Assembly: GCA_964384025.1 (NCBI GenBank)
Contig: CAYLJJ010000040.1
Span: forward strand, 1-53,110
DNA: 53,110 nt
Source: CAYLJJ01 sp964384025
GTDB lineage: Bacteria > Myxococcota_A > Bradymonadia > UBA7976 > UBA1532
Reading direction: 5' to 3'
Part shown: piece by piece, positions 6,376 through 14,279 of the stretch
Layout: the number at the start of each line of letters is the position of its first letter
How positions within the stretch are numbered: position 1 is the first letter of the stretch
The notes under the pieces: generated by a model
What the model was told of the DNA's origin: nothing
What the model saw: the letters and a program-made list of their open reading frames with translations, nothing else
Databases searched by the model: none
Translations under genes and position numbers: made by a program

Positions 6376-9236
6376 ACGAGAAGTTAGAACCCTCCCGTCG
6401 TGACTTCTTGGCCAGCCTGGGAATCTCCCTCGTGGGGCTCTCCGGCTGCTTGCAGCCTCCAGAGGAGCCCATCACTCCCTATCTCCGTTGCCCTGAGGAT
6501 CTTCTGCCCGGACGCCCTCAACGCTACGCCACCGCGAGCCAAGTCGCTGGGTGTGTAGTAGGGCTGATTGTCGAGAGTCATGAGGGTCGCCCTACTCAGA
6601 TAGAGGGAAACCCAGATCATCCCGCCAGCTTGGGCCGAACCCTGGGGCTTCACCAAGCGATGATCCTCGATCTCTACCACCCTGGTCGCCTTAAAGCCCC
6701 CCAGATCAAGGGGGTGGAGGCGGACTGGGCGGCAGTAGAGGCGCTGATCCAAGAGCGCTTTAAAGAGGGGCACTCGCAGGGCCAAGGTCTAGCGGTGTTG
6801 GCTCAGTCGATGCCCTCTCCCAGCTTTATCGCCCTCCAAACTCGCTTTCGGCGTCGCTACCCCAAAGCGCTCTGGTGCTGCTTTGAGCCCATCGGAGAGG
6901 AGAATCAACGAGCGGGTCTTAAGGCCGCCTTTGGGAGCCCTCTGCGCGCCAGTTATCGCTTGGATAAGGCGGAGCGGATCCTCTCTCTGGACGCTGATTT
7001 TCTGGGCTTGGAGGGAGCGCTGCTCGCTCAATCCGCGCAGTGGGCCAAGCTGCGCAGCCGACGAGGCGCTTCAAAAGATCAGATGAGTCGCCTCTATATC
7101 GCTGAGGGGCGGCTCTCGCTCACTGGAGTTCAAGCTGACCATCGCCTCTCTCTGCGCGCTGATCGCGTTGAGCGCTTGGCCTGGGGGCTCACCCTCTTGG
7201 CTCACCGTCGAGGAGCCCGTTTGCCTCCTCAGATCAGCGCCGCCGCTGAGGCGATGGGAGAGGAGGGCCTCAAAAAGAGCGAGCTGTCTTGGCTGCAAGG
7301 AGTGGTGAATGATCTCTTTGTTCTTCAGGGTCTTGGGCGCCGAGCGCTGATCATCCCAGGACGGCGTCAGCCTCCAGTAGTGCACCATCTGGCAGCGGCT
7401 CTCAACCGCAGCCTCTCAGCGGTGGGGCAAGCGGTGCATTACTTCCGAGATATTCGCCGCCCTGCTTGGAGCCAGGGGGGCTTTAAGGGCCTCCGGGATC
7501 TGCGAGGGCGACTCCTCAGCGGGGAGATTAAGACCCTGATCCTCATGGGCGGGGATCCCCTCCTAGACGCTCCTGGAGATCTCCCCATGCGGGAGGCTTT
7601 AGAGCGGGTTGAGCTGCTTATTCAGCTCGCTGATTATCCCAGCCCCAGTACCCCACTGGCTGACCTGCTGATCCCCCATGCACACTTCTTGGAGTCTTGG
7701 GGAGATTGGGTGGATGTTCGAGGAACTGTCGCCTTTCAACAGCCCCTCATCGCTCCCCTCTACGGAGCCTGGAACGAGCATGAGCTGTTGGCGCGAATCT
7801 GTCTGAATGAGGTGCAGGGGAGCCATCAGATTGTGCGAGGCTTCTGGAAAGAGCGCAGCGGACGCAAAGGCTTTCATGAGAAGTGGCGACGTTGGCTCCA
7901 TGATGGCCTGATCAAGGAGCGACCCTTCTATGGCGCTCAGCGAAGCTTTAAGCGAGTGCAAGGGGTCGAGCCCCCTCCTCCGCTCCCCCAGCTCGCTGAG
8001 GGTCTCCTCTTGGAGTTCTGTGAGGATCATCACCTTTATGATGGTCGCTTCGCTCAAAATCCCTGGCTTCAAGAGGCCCCAGATCCTCTCAGCGGTATTT
8101 GCTGGGGTAACGCAGCGCAGCTCAGCCCTGAGCTGGCTAAGCGCCTGGGGATCAAAGCTGAGGAGGAGCTACAGCTCTCTCTCGGAGGGCGAAAGTTACA
8201 GATCCCCGCTTGGGTTCAGCCAGGGATGGATCCTGAGACGCTGCTCCTCAGCCTGGGCGGTGGACGAGATCTCCTGCATCCGCCTCCCTACAGCGACCTA
8301 AAGCGTACAGGGGTCAATGTCTCCCCACTGCGCAGCGCTGAGGCTCCAGACTTTCAGGCAGGCCTTAATCTGCGGGGTTTGGGGCAGCAGGGCGTGCTCT
8401 ATCGCCTTCAAGCTCATCATACAGGCTTGGAGTTAAAGAGCTTGACTCTACAGCGCACGCTGCGCCTTGAAGCCAGCCCCAAAGCCCCCCGCTATGATCT
8501 GCACACAGCCCCAAAGCCCAGCTCAAGCTCCGCTTGGGGGATGCTCATCGATCTCAGCCTCTGCACCGGCTGTCAGAGCTGCCTTCTGGCTTGCGCTCTG
8601 GAGAACAACCTCCCCACCGTTGGCCCTGAGCTGCTGAGCCAAGGCCGAGATCTTCACTGGATCCAGATCTGTCCCCAAAGATCGGAAGAGCCTGGGCGCT
8701 CAATACTGGGATTTCAGCCCCAACTCTGCCAACACTGTGAACGCGCTCCCTGTGAGCAACACTGCCCGGTACAAGCTACACAGCGCAGCCCCGAAGGGCT
8801 CAACAGTATGATCTATCCTCGCTGTCTGGGGGCTCAAGCCTGTATCCAGCAGTGCCCCTTTGAGCTGCGGCGCTTTAACACCAAGGATCATCGCCCCAAA
8901 AAAGGAGAAGGGCGCTTTAGCCTGATGCAAAGGAACCCCAATGTGAGCTTACGGCCTCAGGGAGTAGCAGAGAAGTGCAGCCTCTGTATTCAACGCATCC
9001 ACGCAGGAGAGCGAGAGGCCCGCAGGAGTCAGAATCCTCAAGCCGCTCTTAACGCAGTCCAGAGCGCCTGCTCTCTCGCTTGCCCCACCAGGGCCCTGAT
9101 TTTTGGCGAGCTGCGCAGCTTAGCCCCCTCGATCAACCAGCCTGAGCGCTATCAACTGCTCCCAGAGCGAGATCTAAGGCCGGGGATCAGTCATCTGATC
9201 CGCGTGATCAACCCCAACCCAGAGATGGATGGATGA
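6363..9236 (+). CDS. actB: ActB: Tat-exported molybdopterin-like / iron-sulfur subunit of alternative complex III
   Basis: 957 residues from ATG 6363, which has GGAG eight bases upstream. A longer frame from 6324 exists, but the Tat signal argues for 6363. Residues 11-29 (SRRDFLASLGISLVGLSG) form a twin-arginine signal. About residues 30-700 resemble the molybdopterin-oxidoreductase fold without an evident cofactor site, as in ActB1 (ADLLIPHAHFLESWGDWVD). From about 715 onward a ferredoxin-like domain carries Cys clusters: CTGCQSC near 734, CQHC near 789, CIQQCP, CSLC near 872 and CSLACP near 903. This fits the multi-cluster ActB2 half. It would sit on the periplasmic side and relay electrons from quinol oxidation to the hemes of ActA. 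The start overlaps actA and the stop overlaps the next gene as ATGA. Confidence 0.88.
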   Translation: MSSLNEKLEPSRRDFLASLGISLVGLSGCLQPPEEPITPYLRCPEDLLPGRPQRYATASQVAGCVVGLIVESHEGRPTQIEGNPDHPASLGRTLGLHQAMILDLYHPGRLKAPQIKGVEADWAAVEALIQERFKEGHSQGQGLAVLAQSMPSPSFIALQTRFRRRYPKALWCCFEPIGEENQRAGLKAAFGSPLRASYRLDKAERILSLDADFLGLEGALLAQSAQWAKLRSRRGASKDQMSRLYIAEGRLSLTGVQADHRLSLRADRVERLAWGLTLLAHRRGARLPPQISAAAEAMGEEGLKKSELSWLQGVVNDLFVLQGLGRRALIIPGRRQPPVVHHLAAALNRSLSAVGQAVHYFRDIRRPAWSQGGFKGLRDLRGRLLSGEIKTLILMGGDPLLDAPGDLPMREALERVELLIQLADYPSPSTPLADLLIPHAHFLESWGDWVDVRGTVAFQQPLIAPLYGAWNEHELLARICLNEVQGSHQIVRGFWKERSGRKGFHEKWRRWLHDGLIKERPFYGAQRSFKRVQGVEPPPPLPQLAEGLLLEFCEDHHLYDGRFAQNPWLQEAPDPLSGICWGNAAQLSPELAKRLGIKAEEELQLSLGGRKLQIPAWVQPGMDPETLLLSLGGGRDLLHPPPYSDLKRTGVNVSPLRSAEAPDFQAGLNLRGLGQQGVLYRLQAHHTGLELKSLTLQRTLRLEASPKAPRYDLHTAPKPSSSSAWGMLIDLSLCTGCQSCLLACALENNLPTVGPELLSQGRDLHWIQICPQRSEEPGRSILGFQPQLCQHCERAPCEQHCPVQATQRSPEGLNSMIYPRCLGAQACIQQCPFELRRFNTKDHRPKKGEGRFSLMQRNPNVSLRPQGVAEKCSLCIQRIHAGEREARRSQNPQAALNAVQSACSLACPTRALIFGELRSLAPSINQPERYQLLPERDLRPGISHLIRVINPNPEMDG

Positions 9237-10003
9237 GGCGCCCTCTCCTACTGCTGTTCGCCTTGAGCGGGCTTTTGCTGGGGCTCTCTCTCTTGCGGCC
9301 CTCTGGAGAGAGCCTGAGGCTGCTGCGCGCCTTGATGGCCTTCTGTCTAGAACTGAGCATGGGAGGGCTGCTCTTCCTGAGGGGCTCTCAGCTCCTCAAG
9401 CTGGAGAGCTTTGGAGATCTAAAGCGCCCCGCGCGCGCTTTGGGGCTCAGCGCGGGCCTCTTGGCCCTCAGCTGCTCAGGGCTCTACCCCCTCCGAGGAC
9501 CCTGGACCCCCAACTGGAGTAGCCCCCTCAATCTCCAACTGGGCTTACTGCTGCTCCTGCTGCTCCTTAACCTGCCCTATATAGAACCTCACCAGGGGCG
9601 GCCAGAGTCCCCGCTCCCTCGCTTTATCGCGGGCTTGAGCCCGGCGCTGCTGCTCCTCCTCGCAGGCGCGCTCAGCCTCTCCCTTCCAAAGCAGGGAGAT
9701 CTGCTCCCGCTGCGTCTCCTCCTCCAAGGACTGATCAGCGCTGGGGCCCTTTTGCTGCTCATCAGGCCCAAATGGAAACATGAGCTTGCCCGTCTTATCT
9801 CTATCTATGGTCTTGCTCTGCTCCTGCTGCTCTCTCTAGACCTCTTTATGGCTTGGTATAGTGGAGAGATCAGCGCGCTCTCAGGCAGCGTTAAGATATC
9901 CAGCTTGGCGCTGCTCACACAGCTCCTCTGGCTCCCCAAACCTCCTCTGAAGCTCTTGGCTCTACTGCTCCTGTTGGGGAGCCTGGGGCTCAAGGTCTTA
10001 TGA
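9233..10003 (+). CDS. Short polytopic membrane protein in the ActC (NrfD-like) position
   Basis: 256 residues, extremely rich in Leu, with about seven or eight predicted membrane segments (for example LLLLFALSGLLLGLSLL and LQLGLLLLLLLLNLPYI). It starts inside the actB stop (ATGA), so translation is probably coupled. In canonical alternative complex III operons this position holds ActC, an NrfD-fold quinone-binding protein of roughly 400-480 residues. The present protein is much shorter and I cannot recognise NrfD motifs by eye. It may be a reduced, divergent ActC, or a membrane subunit that replaced it. The position assignment is inference from gene order; that it is a membrane protein is seen directly. 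Confidence 0.6.
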   Translation: MRRPLLLLFALSGLLLGLSLLRPSGESLRLLRALMAFCLELSMGGLLFLRGSQLLKLESFGDLKRPARALGLSAGLLALSCSGLYPLRGPWTPNWSSPLNLQLGLLLLLLLLNLPYIEPHQGRPESPLPRFIAGLSPALLLLLAGALSLSLPKQGDLLPLRLLLQGLISAGALLLLIRPKWKHELARLISIYGLALLLLLSLDLFMAWYSGEISALSGSVKISSLALLTQLLWLPKPPLKLLALLLLLGSLGLKVL

Positions 10004-10041
10004 ATTTAAAAACCCCGATCGATCCAAGCAAAGGAGAAGTT

Positions 10042-10500
10042 GTGCGTGTCCTGCTCTTCTCGATCCTCTTGTTCCCCGCTTGTGAGCCCAAACCTGAATC
10101 AGCTCAGAGCGATCCCAAACTGGAGGCTCAAAAGCTGAGGAGCCCCCCTAAGGGGACCATCGCCAAGGGCGCTGCTCGTCTCGATAGTGAACGCTTTCGG
10201 GGGCGAGATGCTCAAGGTGCCTATATTACTCAGCTTCCCCTGGAGGTGAATCTTACTCTGCTCAAGCGAGGGGCTGAGCGTCGTCAACTCTTCTGTGATC
10301 GCTGCCACGGTACAGGGCAACAGCCTCAGCTGAAACCAGAGCAGCTTAAGGAGCACTCGGTGGGGCATCTCTTTGATGTGATCACCCACGGCAAAGGGCG
10401 AATGACCGCGCTGAGAAGACGTATTCCGGTTGAGGATCGCTGGGCCATCATCGCCCATATCAAAGGTCTCTCTCCCCAAGCTCCAGCAGGGCAGCCCTAA
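10042..10500 (+). CDS. actE: ActE-like monoheme cytochrome c lipoprotein
   Basis: 152 residues from GTG 10042. That start has AAGGAG (10031-10036) five bases upstream and yields a compact lipoprotein signal, MRVLLFSILLFPAC, with the lipobox Cys at position 14. The alternative ATG 10000 overlaps the previous stop (ATGA) and would give a 17-residue longer n-region before the hydrophobic stretch starts. One heme site, CDRCH, lies in the middle (nt 10292-10306). The position between two membrane subunits and the lipid anchor fit ActE, the monoheme periplasmic subunit of alternative complex III. The stop overlaps the next start (TAATG). The C-terminal region has no other recognisable domain. Confidence 0.75.
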   Translation: MRVLLFSILLFPACEPKPESAQSDPKLEAQKLRSPPKGTIAKGAARLDSERFRGRDAQGAYITQLPLEVNLTLLKRGAERRQLFCDRCHGTGQQPQLKPEQLKEHSVGHLFDVITHGKGRMTALRRRIPVEDRWAIIAHIKGLSPQAPAGQP

Positions 10501-11585
10501 TGGGGCTGAGGAGGCGGGCTCTCGGTCGTTTGACCCCCGCCTTTCGCTTGAGTCTCCTCTTGGGGAGCCTGGGCCTGCTGCTCAGCGCCCTGGGGCTGCT
10601 TATGGGAGGGGCTGAGCGAGAGCAGTTTTATTTCTCCTGGTTGACCGCCCTCTTTGCTGCTTTGGGGATCGCTCTGGGTGCTCTGTTGCTGCGACTCTGG
10701 AGGAGCCTCCTCCGCGCGCCCTCCTGTCGAGTGACCGAGAGCCTCTCCAAGCTTCTCCCTGTCTTGGCTCTCCTCTCGATCCCCCTGGCTTCTGGTATAG
10801 AAAGCCTCTACCCCTGGCTAGAGCCAGGGGCTTTAGAGCAGCTCCCCTCCCTCGCTGGTGCTCGTCTCTATCTCAACCAAGGGCTCTTTTTGGGGCGCAG
10901 CCTGGCCTGCTTCGCCTTCTGGCTGCTCCTGCTCTCCCTGCTCCCGCGCCTAAGACGCTGGCCCCCTGTTTGGAGCGGTTTGGCGCTGTTGCTCCTCCTC
11001 CTAAGCTTCGCTCTGATCAGCTTTGATTGGATCATGAGCATGGATCTGCGCAGCGCTCAGGCTCTCTTGCCGTTTTTGCTCCTCAGCGCGGCCCTGTTGG
11101 GCTGCTATGGTGCCGCGCTGCTCTTGAGCTTCCTGAGTTTGCGACCCCTGAAGCCCAAGGATTCCAGCGGAGTGATCCTGGCGCTCCTGCTCTCCTGGGG
11201 AGGGCTAAGCTTGATCCAATATGGGCAGATCTTCTACCGGGGCCTCGTCAAAGAGCGCGCTTGGTATTTCCTTCGCCTCAGCCAGGGCTGGAACCAGATA
11301 GCCTCCGCCCTACTCCTTTCTCTGCTCCTGCTGCCCCTCTTCTTGCTGTTCCTGCGGAGCCTCAGCCGGGCGCGGCACCGTAGGATCTTGCTGTTGCTCT
11401 TGGCTCCTCCTCTCCTGCTGGGGCAGGCCCTTCACCTTCAGCTCCAGGTGATGCCGATGCTGCACCCCAAGTTGAACCCACATTGGCTGGATCTCAGCGC
11501 CCTACTTGGAATCGCGGGGCTCTGCGGCGCCATCCTCTTGGATCTGCTGCGACAGCCGCCTTACCCAGAGCCTGAAGATGCTTAA
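10500..11585 (+). CDS. actF: ActF-like membrane subunit of alternative complex III
   Basis: 361 residues with about nine or ten membrane segments. The stretch YLNQGLFLGRSLACFAFWLLL followed by LISFDWIMSMD resembles the conserved 'YLN..FF..R...YF..W' and 'S.DW.MSLD' segments of ActF, the second large membrane subunit of alternative complex III. The gene overlaps actE by one base and the next gene by eight bases, so the whole set is almost certainly one transcript. It would contribute to the quinol site or to energy coupling in the membrane. Length is slightly below typical ActF proteins. The assignment is good for the family, less certain for function. Confidence 0.75.
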   Translation: MGLRRRALGRLTPAFRLSLLLGSLGLLLSALGLLMGGAEREQFYFSWLTALFAALGIALGALLLRLWRSLLRAPSCRVTESLSKLLPVLALLSIPLASGIESLYPWLEPGALEQLPSLAGARLYLNQGLFLGRSLACFAFWLLLLSLLPRLRRWPPVWSGLALLLLLLSFALISFDWIMSMDLRSAQALLPFLLLSAALLGCYGAALLLSFLSLRPLKPKDSSGVILALLLSWGGLSLIQYGQIFYRGLVKERAWYFLRLSQGWNQIASALLLSLLLLPLFLLFLRSLSRARHRRILLLLLAPPLLLGQALHLQLQVMPMLHPKLNPHWLDLSALLGIAGLCGAILLDLLRQPPYPEPEDA

Positions 11586-12090
11586 GATTCCAAACCACTG
11601 GGAATCTCACGCGCTCTTGACGTTCAACCTGCTGCTGATCCTGCTCCTCGGGGGAGGGCTCTGGCTGCGCTCCTCCTCTCCTCCAGCCAAAGTAGAGGGT
11701 CCAGAGCCTCAGTGGAGCTTCCCTGAGCCTGGGTTGGCGGAGGATATGCCTCTCCCTGAAGAGCGCCAGGAGTATCCCCCTGCGGATCCTCAAAAGGGAG
11801 CACACAGTTTTCGTAAGTGGGGCTGTGATCATTGTCATACGCCCTCAACGCGGAGCCGCTCTGGCTCCGATCTCAGGCGCTTCTTTCGCCGCCCTCGTCG
11901 TCCAAGGAGGAGGGGAAGAAAGAGGACCCGCAGCCTGAGCCAGGAGGAGCATTTCTATCAAGCAGGGCAGCATCAAGGGCTGGGCCTCAGCCTCCCCAAG
12001 GGCGCCAAAGAGGAGATCTTGGAGTTTCAAAGGGTCCCTTTCCTTGAGTTTCGAGAGATGGCAGCTTGGCTACGGACAGAGCCTCAATAA
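11578..12090 (+). CDS. Membrane-anchored monoheme cytochrome c with Arg-rich insert
   Basis: 170 residues from ATG 11578, which overlaps the actF stop by eight bases; a longer frame from 11506 is rejected. One N-terminal membrane helix (about residues 13-31) precedes a Pro-rich linker and a heme motif CDHCH at about residue 82. Immediately after the heme comes a strikingly basic segment, RRFFRRPRRPRRRGRKR. The C-terminus, FREMAAWLRTEPQ, is the usual end of small class I cytochromes c and may supply the Met ligand. By position it may carry electrons from alternative complex III to a terminal oxidase not present in the window. I do not know a named family with this architecture. Confidence 0.65.
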   Translation: MLKIPNHWESHALLTFNLLLILLLGGGLWLRSSSPPAKVEGPEPQWSFPEPGLAEDMPLPEERQEYPPADPQKGAHSFRKWGCDHCHTPSTRSRSGSDLRRFFRRPRRPRRRGRKRTRSLSQEEHFYQAGQHQGLGLSLPKGAKEEILEFQRVPFLEFREMAAWLRTEPQ

Positions 12091-12151
12091 AAGCTTTCCA
12101 GCACAGGCCCTGAAGGATCTACAACAGAACAGACCAAAGATCGGAGCGGCT

Positions 12152-14125
12152 ATGCGAAGACTCCTCACGGCCCTGGGCCTCCTCTGTCTCCTGCTCTCTC
12201 TCACCTCCGCCTGGGCGGGCTACCGGCGCTACGATGAGGAGCGCATCAAGAGAGTGCTCAAGAGGCTCCCTGATGATGCTCAGCTCCTGATCAACCTGGA
12301 TCCGGTTGATCTCCCCGCGACCTCAGATCTTATCCGCCTGGGTCACCGAGTGACCCCAGCGATCATCAATGGCTTGGTCAACAGTATGCAGCAGGAGGTG
12401 CGGCAGGTCTGCGCCTCTGTCCTGGTCGCGACCCGTGATCCTAAAGCATCTCAGGCTCTAATGGATGCCCTAGAGGATCCCAACAATCAGGTGCGTCGTC
12501 TGGCAGTAGAAGCGCTGGGGCAGGTCGAAAATCTAGAGGCGGTGCCTCGCTTCCTAGAGCTGCTTCAGAGAGAGCGTCTCTCCTACAGTATGCGCACAAA
12601 GGTGATCGAGGCTCTGGGACGCCTGGGAGACCCTCAGGCGATCCCTCCTCTTATGACCTATTTCCTTGAGACCTGGGATCGTTCCGCTCAAGAGGCTCTC
12701 TGGAACCTCCGTAGACTCCTCAGCCCCGATCAGCTTGAGCAGCTGATCCTGCCCCCTCTGATGGCGACCAAGCCTCAGGCCTCCGACAGCGTTCTGCGCT
12801 TCGCCGTTGAGAAAGCTCGGTTGTTGAAAGTTAAAGAGGCGATCTTCCCCCTGATGCTCCTCTTTGATCGCCGTGAGCGCTTACAAAATCGCATCGTCTT
12901 CGCCCTGGGACATATCGCAGATCCTCGAGCGATCCCCTTCCTTAAACAGCGCCTAAAGAAGAGCGGTGATCCTCGCCTGCTCAACAACTTGGTCTTTGCG
13001 CTCCAACGCCTGGGTGAAGAGATCAAGCCCTTCCTGCGCGAGGCCCTCAAGGATCGCCGCGCCTATATTCGTTTCAACGCTGCCTTTGTGGTGGGTGATT
13101 TGGCCGAGAAGGCTCTGCTGCCTGAGCTGCTTATCGCCCTCAAAGACTCCAACGATCTGGTGCGCAGTGAGGTTGCTGTGGCTCTGGGCAAGCTCAAGGA
13201 TCCAGGCGCGCTTAAGGCCTTGGAGGCCGCCAGCCGAGAGCATAATCCCATCGTCCGCCGCGACGCCCTGCTCTCTCTAGGACGGCTGGACTATCCCCAG
13301 TATCGAGCGCGTATCCTCAAGGAGCTGCTCCCCAGCGAGATAAGCTCTGTACGACAGGGAGCGGTGAACCTCCTGGTGAACCAGAAAGATCCCAGCGTGA
13401 TCAGTGAGATCCTGGCCGATCTTAACCCTGAGAACTACTCTGATCGTCGAATGGGTTTGCGACTCTTAGGAGCTTTCTGGGAAGTGAAGCACCCAGACGC
13501 TGTGGCCTTCTTGCTGCGCGTCGCTGCCCAGGGAGATCAGGAGGCGGTGCGGCTCCTGGCGCGCTATAAGCCTGAGAGCGCCCGCTTTATCCTGCGTCAA
13601 TGGCTCAAGCAGCCCGGCGAGCTGAGTGCCCAGCTGCATCGTGCCATGGGACGCTATGGGGATCGCGAGAGCCTTGATTTGGCCCATGCGCGCCTCAACT
13701 CAAAAGGGAGCCTCTCCCTCTATGCTGCCTTCCACCTCGCCAGCTTGGGAGAGGCAGCAGGTTTAGAGACGCTCTTAAGCAGCGTAGAGAAGGGACCCCT
13801 CGCTCAGAAGCGTGTCGCTGCGCGTCTCTTGACTGAGCTGAAGCTTAAGGCACAGCCCAGCCTTAACAAACGCCTCCATGCTCTGATGAAGCATGAGGAT
13901 ATCTATGTCCGCATCTATGCTGCGCGGGGGCTCTTGGGGAGCGGTGATGAGGAGGTCCCTGCGCTCCTCTGGGCTGAGCTTGAGAAGCGCGTCCCCTTCA
14001 TCCGAGATGAGGTCTTGGATGTGGTAGAGCGTGCCCCCAAACGCTCCCGAGCGCGCTTTATGAATCGGTGGATCAGCCAAGCGGATCCTTTTTTGAAACG
14101 GGCGCTTCGAGAGATTCAGGAGTAG
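12152..14125 (+). CDS. Exported HEAT-repeat protein
   Basis: 657 residues from ATG 12152, which has GGAG at 12143-12146; the frame is open further upstream, but a clean signal peptide (MRRLLTALGLLCLLLSLTSAWAG) starts here. The mature protein is made of about fifteen HEAT/PBS-lyase-like helical repeats, seen as recurring 'DP.....L..AL.D....VR..A..ALG.L' units (for example LEDPNNQVRRLAVEALG and DSNDLVRSEVAVALGKL). Such solenoids are protein-protein scaffolds. The gene follows the complex III operon by 61 bases on the same strand, so a role in assembling or tethering periplasmic cytochromes is possible but is only inference from position. Confidence 0.8.
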   Translation: MRRLLTALGLLCLLLSLTSAWAGYRRYDEERIKRVLKRLPDDAQLLINLDPVDLPATSDLIRLGHRVTPAIINGLVNSMQQEVRQVCASVLVATRDPKASQALMDALEDPNNQVRRLAVEALGQVENLEAVPRFLELLQRERLSYSMRTKVIEALGRLGDPQAIPPLMTYFLETWDRSAQEALWNLRRLLSPDQLEQLILPPLMATKPQASDSVLRFAVEKARLLKVKEAIFPLMLLFDRRERLQNRIVFALGHIADPRAIPFLKQRLKKSGDPRLLNNLVFALQRLGEEIKPFLREALKDRRAYIRFNAAFVVGDLAEKALLPELLIALKDSNDLVRSEVAVALGKLKDPGALKALEAASREHNPIVRRDALLSLGRLDYPQYRARILKELLPSEISSVRQGAVNLLVNQKDPSVISEILADLNPENYSDRRMGLRLLGAFWEVKHPDAVAFLLRVAAQGDQEAVRLLARYKPESARFILRQWLKQPGELSAQLHRAMGRYGDRESLDLAHARLNSKGSLSLYAAFHLASLGEAAGLETLLSSVEKGPLAQKRVAARLLTELKLKAQPSLNKRLHALMKHEDIYVRIYAARGLLGSGDEEVPALLWAELEKRVPFIRDEVLDVVERAPKRSRARFMNRWISQADPFLKRALREIQE

Positions 14126-14235
14126 AGAGCACAACCCTTTTATCTGGATCTCTCGCCTCCTCCAGGCTATCCCCCCTCGACTCTGGTGGCCATCTGTCCT
14201 ATCTCTTAGAGCTGAGTTGTCCTCAGGAGCTGAAA

Positions 14236-14263
14236 CCTTCAGAGAGCCTTGCCTCTCTGAAGG
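14236..14263 (+). promoter_or_regulatory. Perfect 11-bp hairpin in the leader of the kinase gene
   Basis: CCTTCAGAGAG (14236-14246) and CTCTCTGAAGG (14253-14263) form a perfect 11-bp stem with a 6-base loop, ending 16 bases before the kinase ATG. No T-run follows, so it is a poor rho-independent terminator. The right arm contains part of an AAGGAG sequence (14260-14265), while a second possible ribosome site, GGAG (14271-14274), stays unpaired. It may therefore modulate translation or stop read-through from the HEAT-repeat gene. Confidence 0.45.
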
Positions 14264-14279
14264 AGAACCGGGAGCTTGA

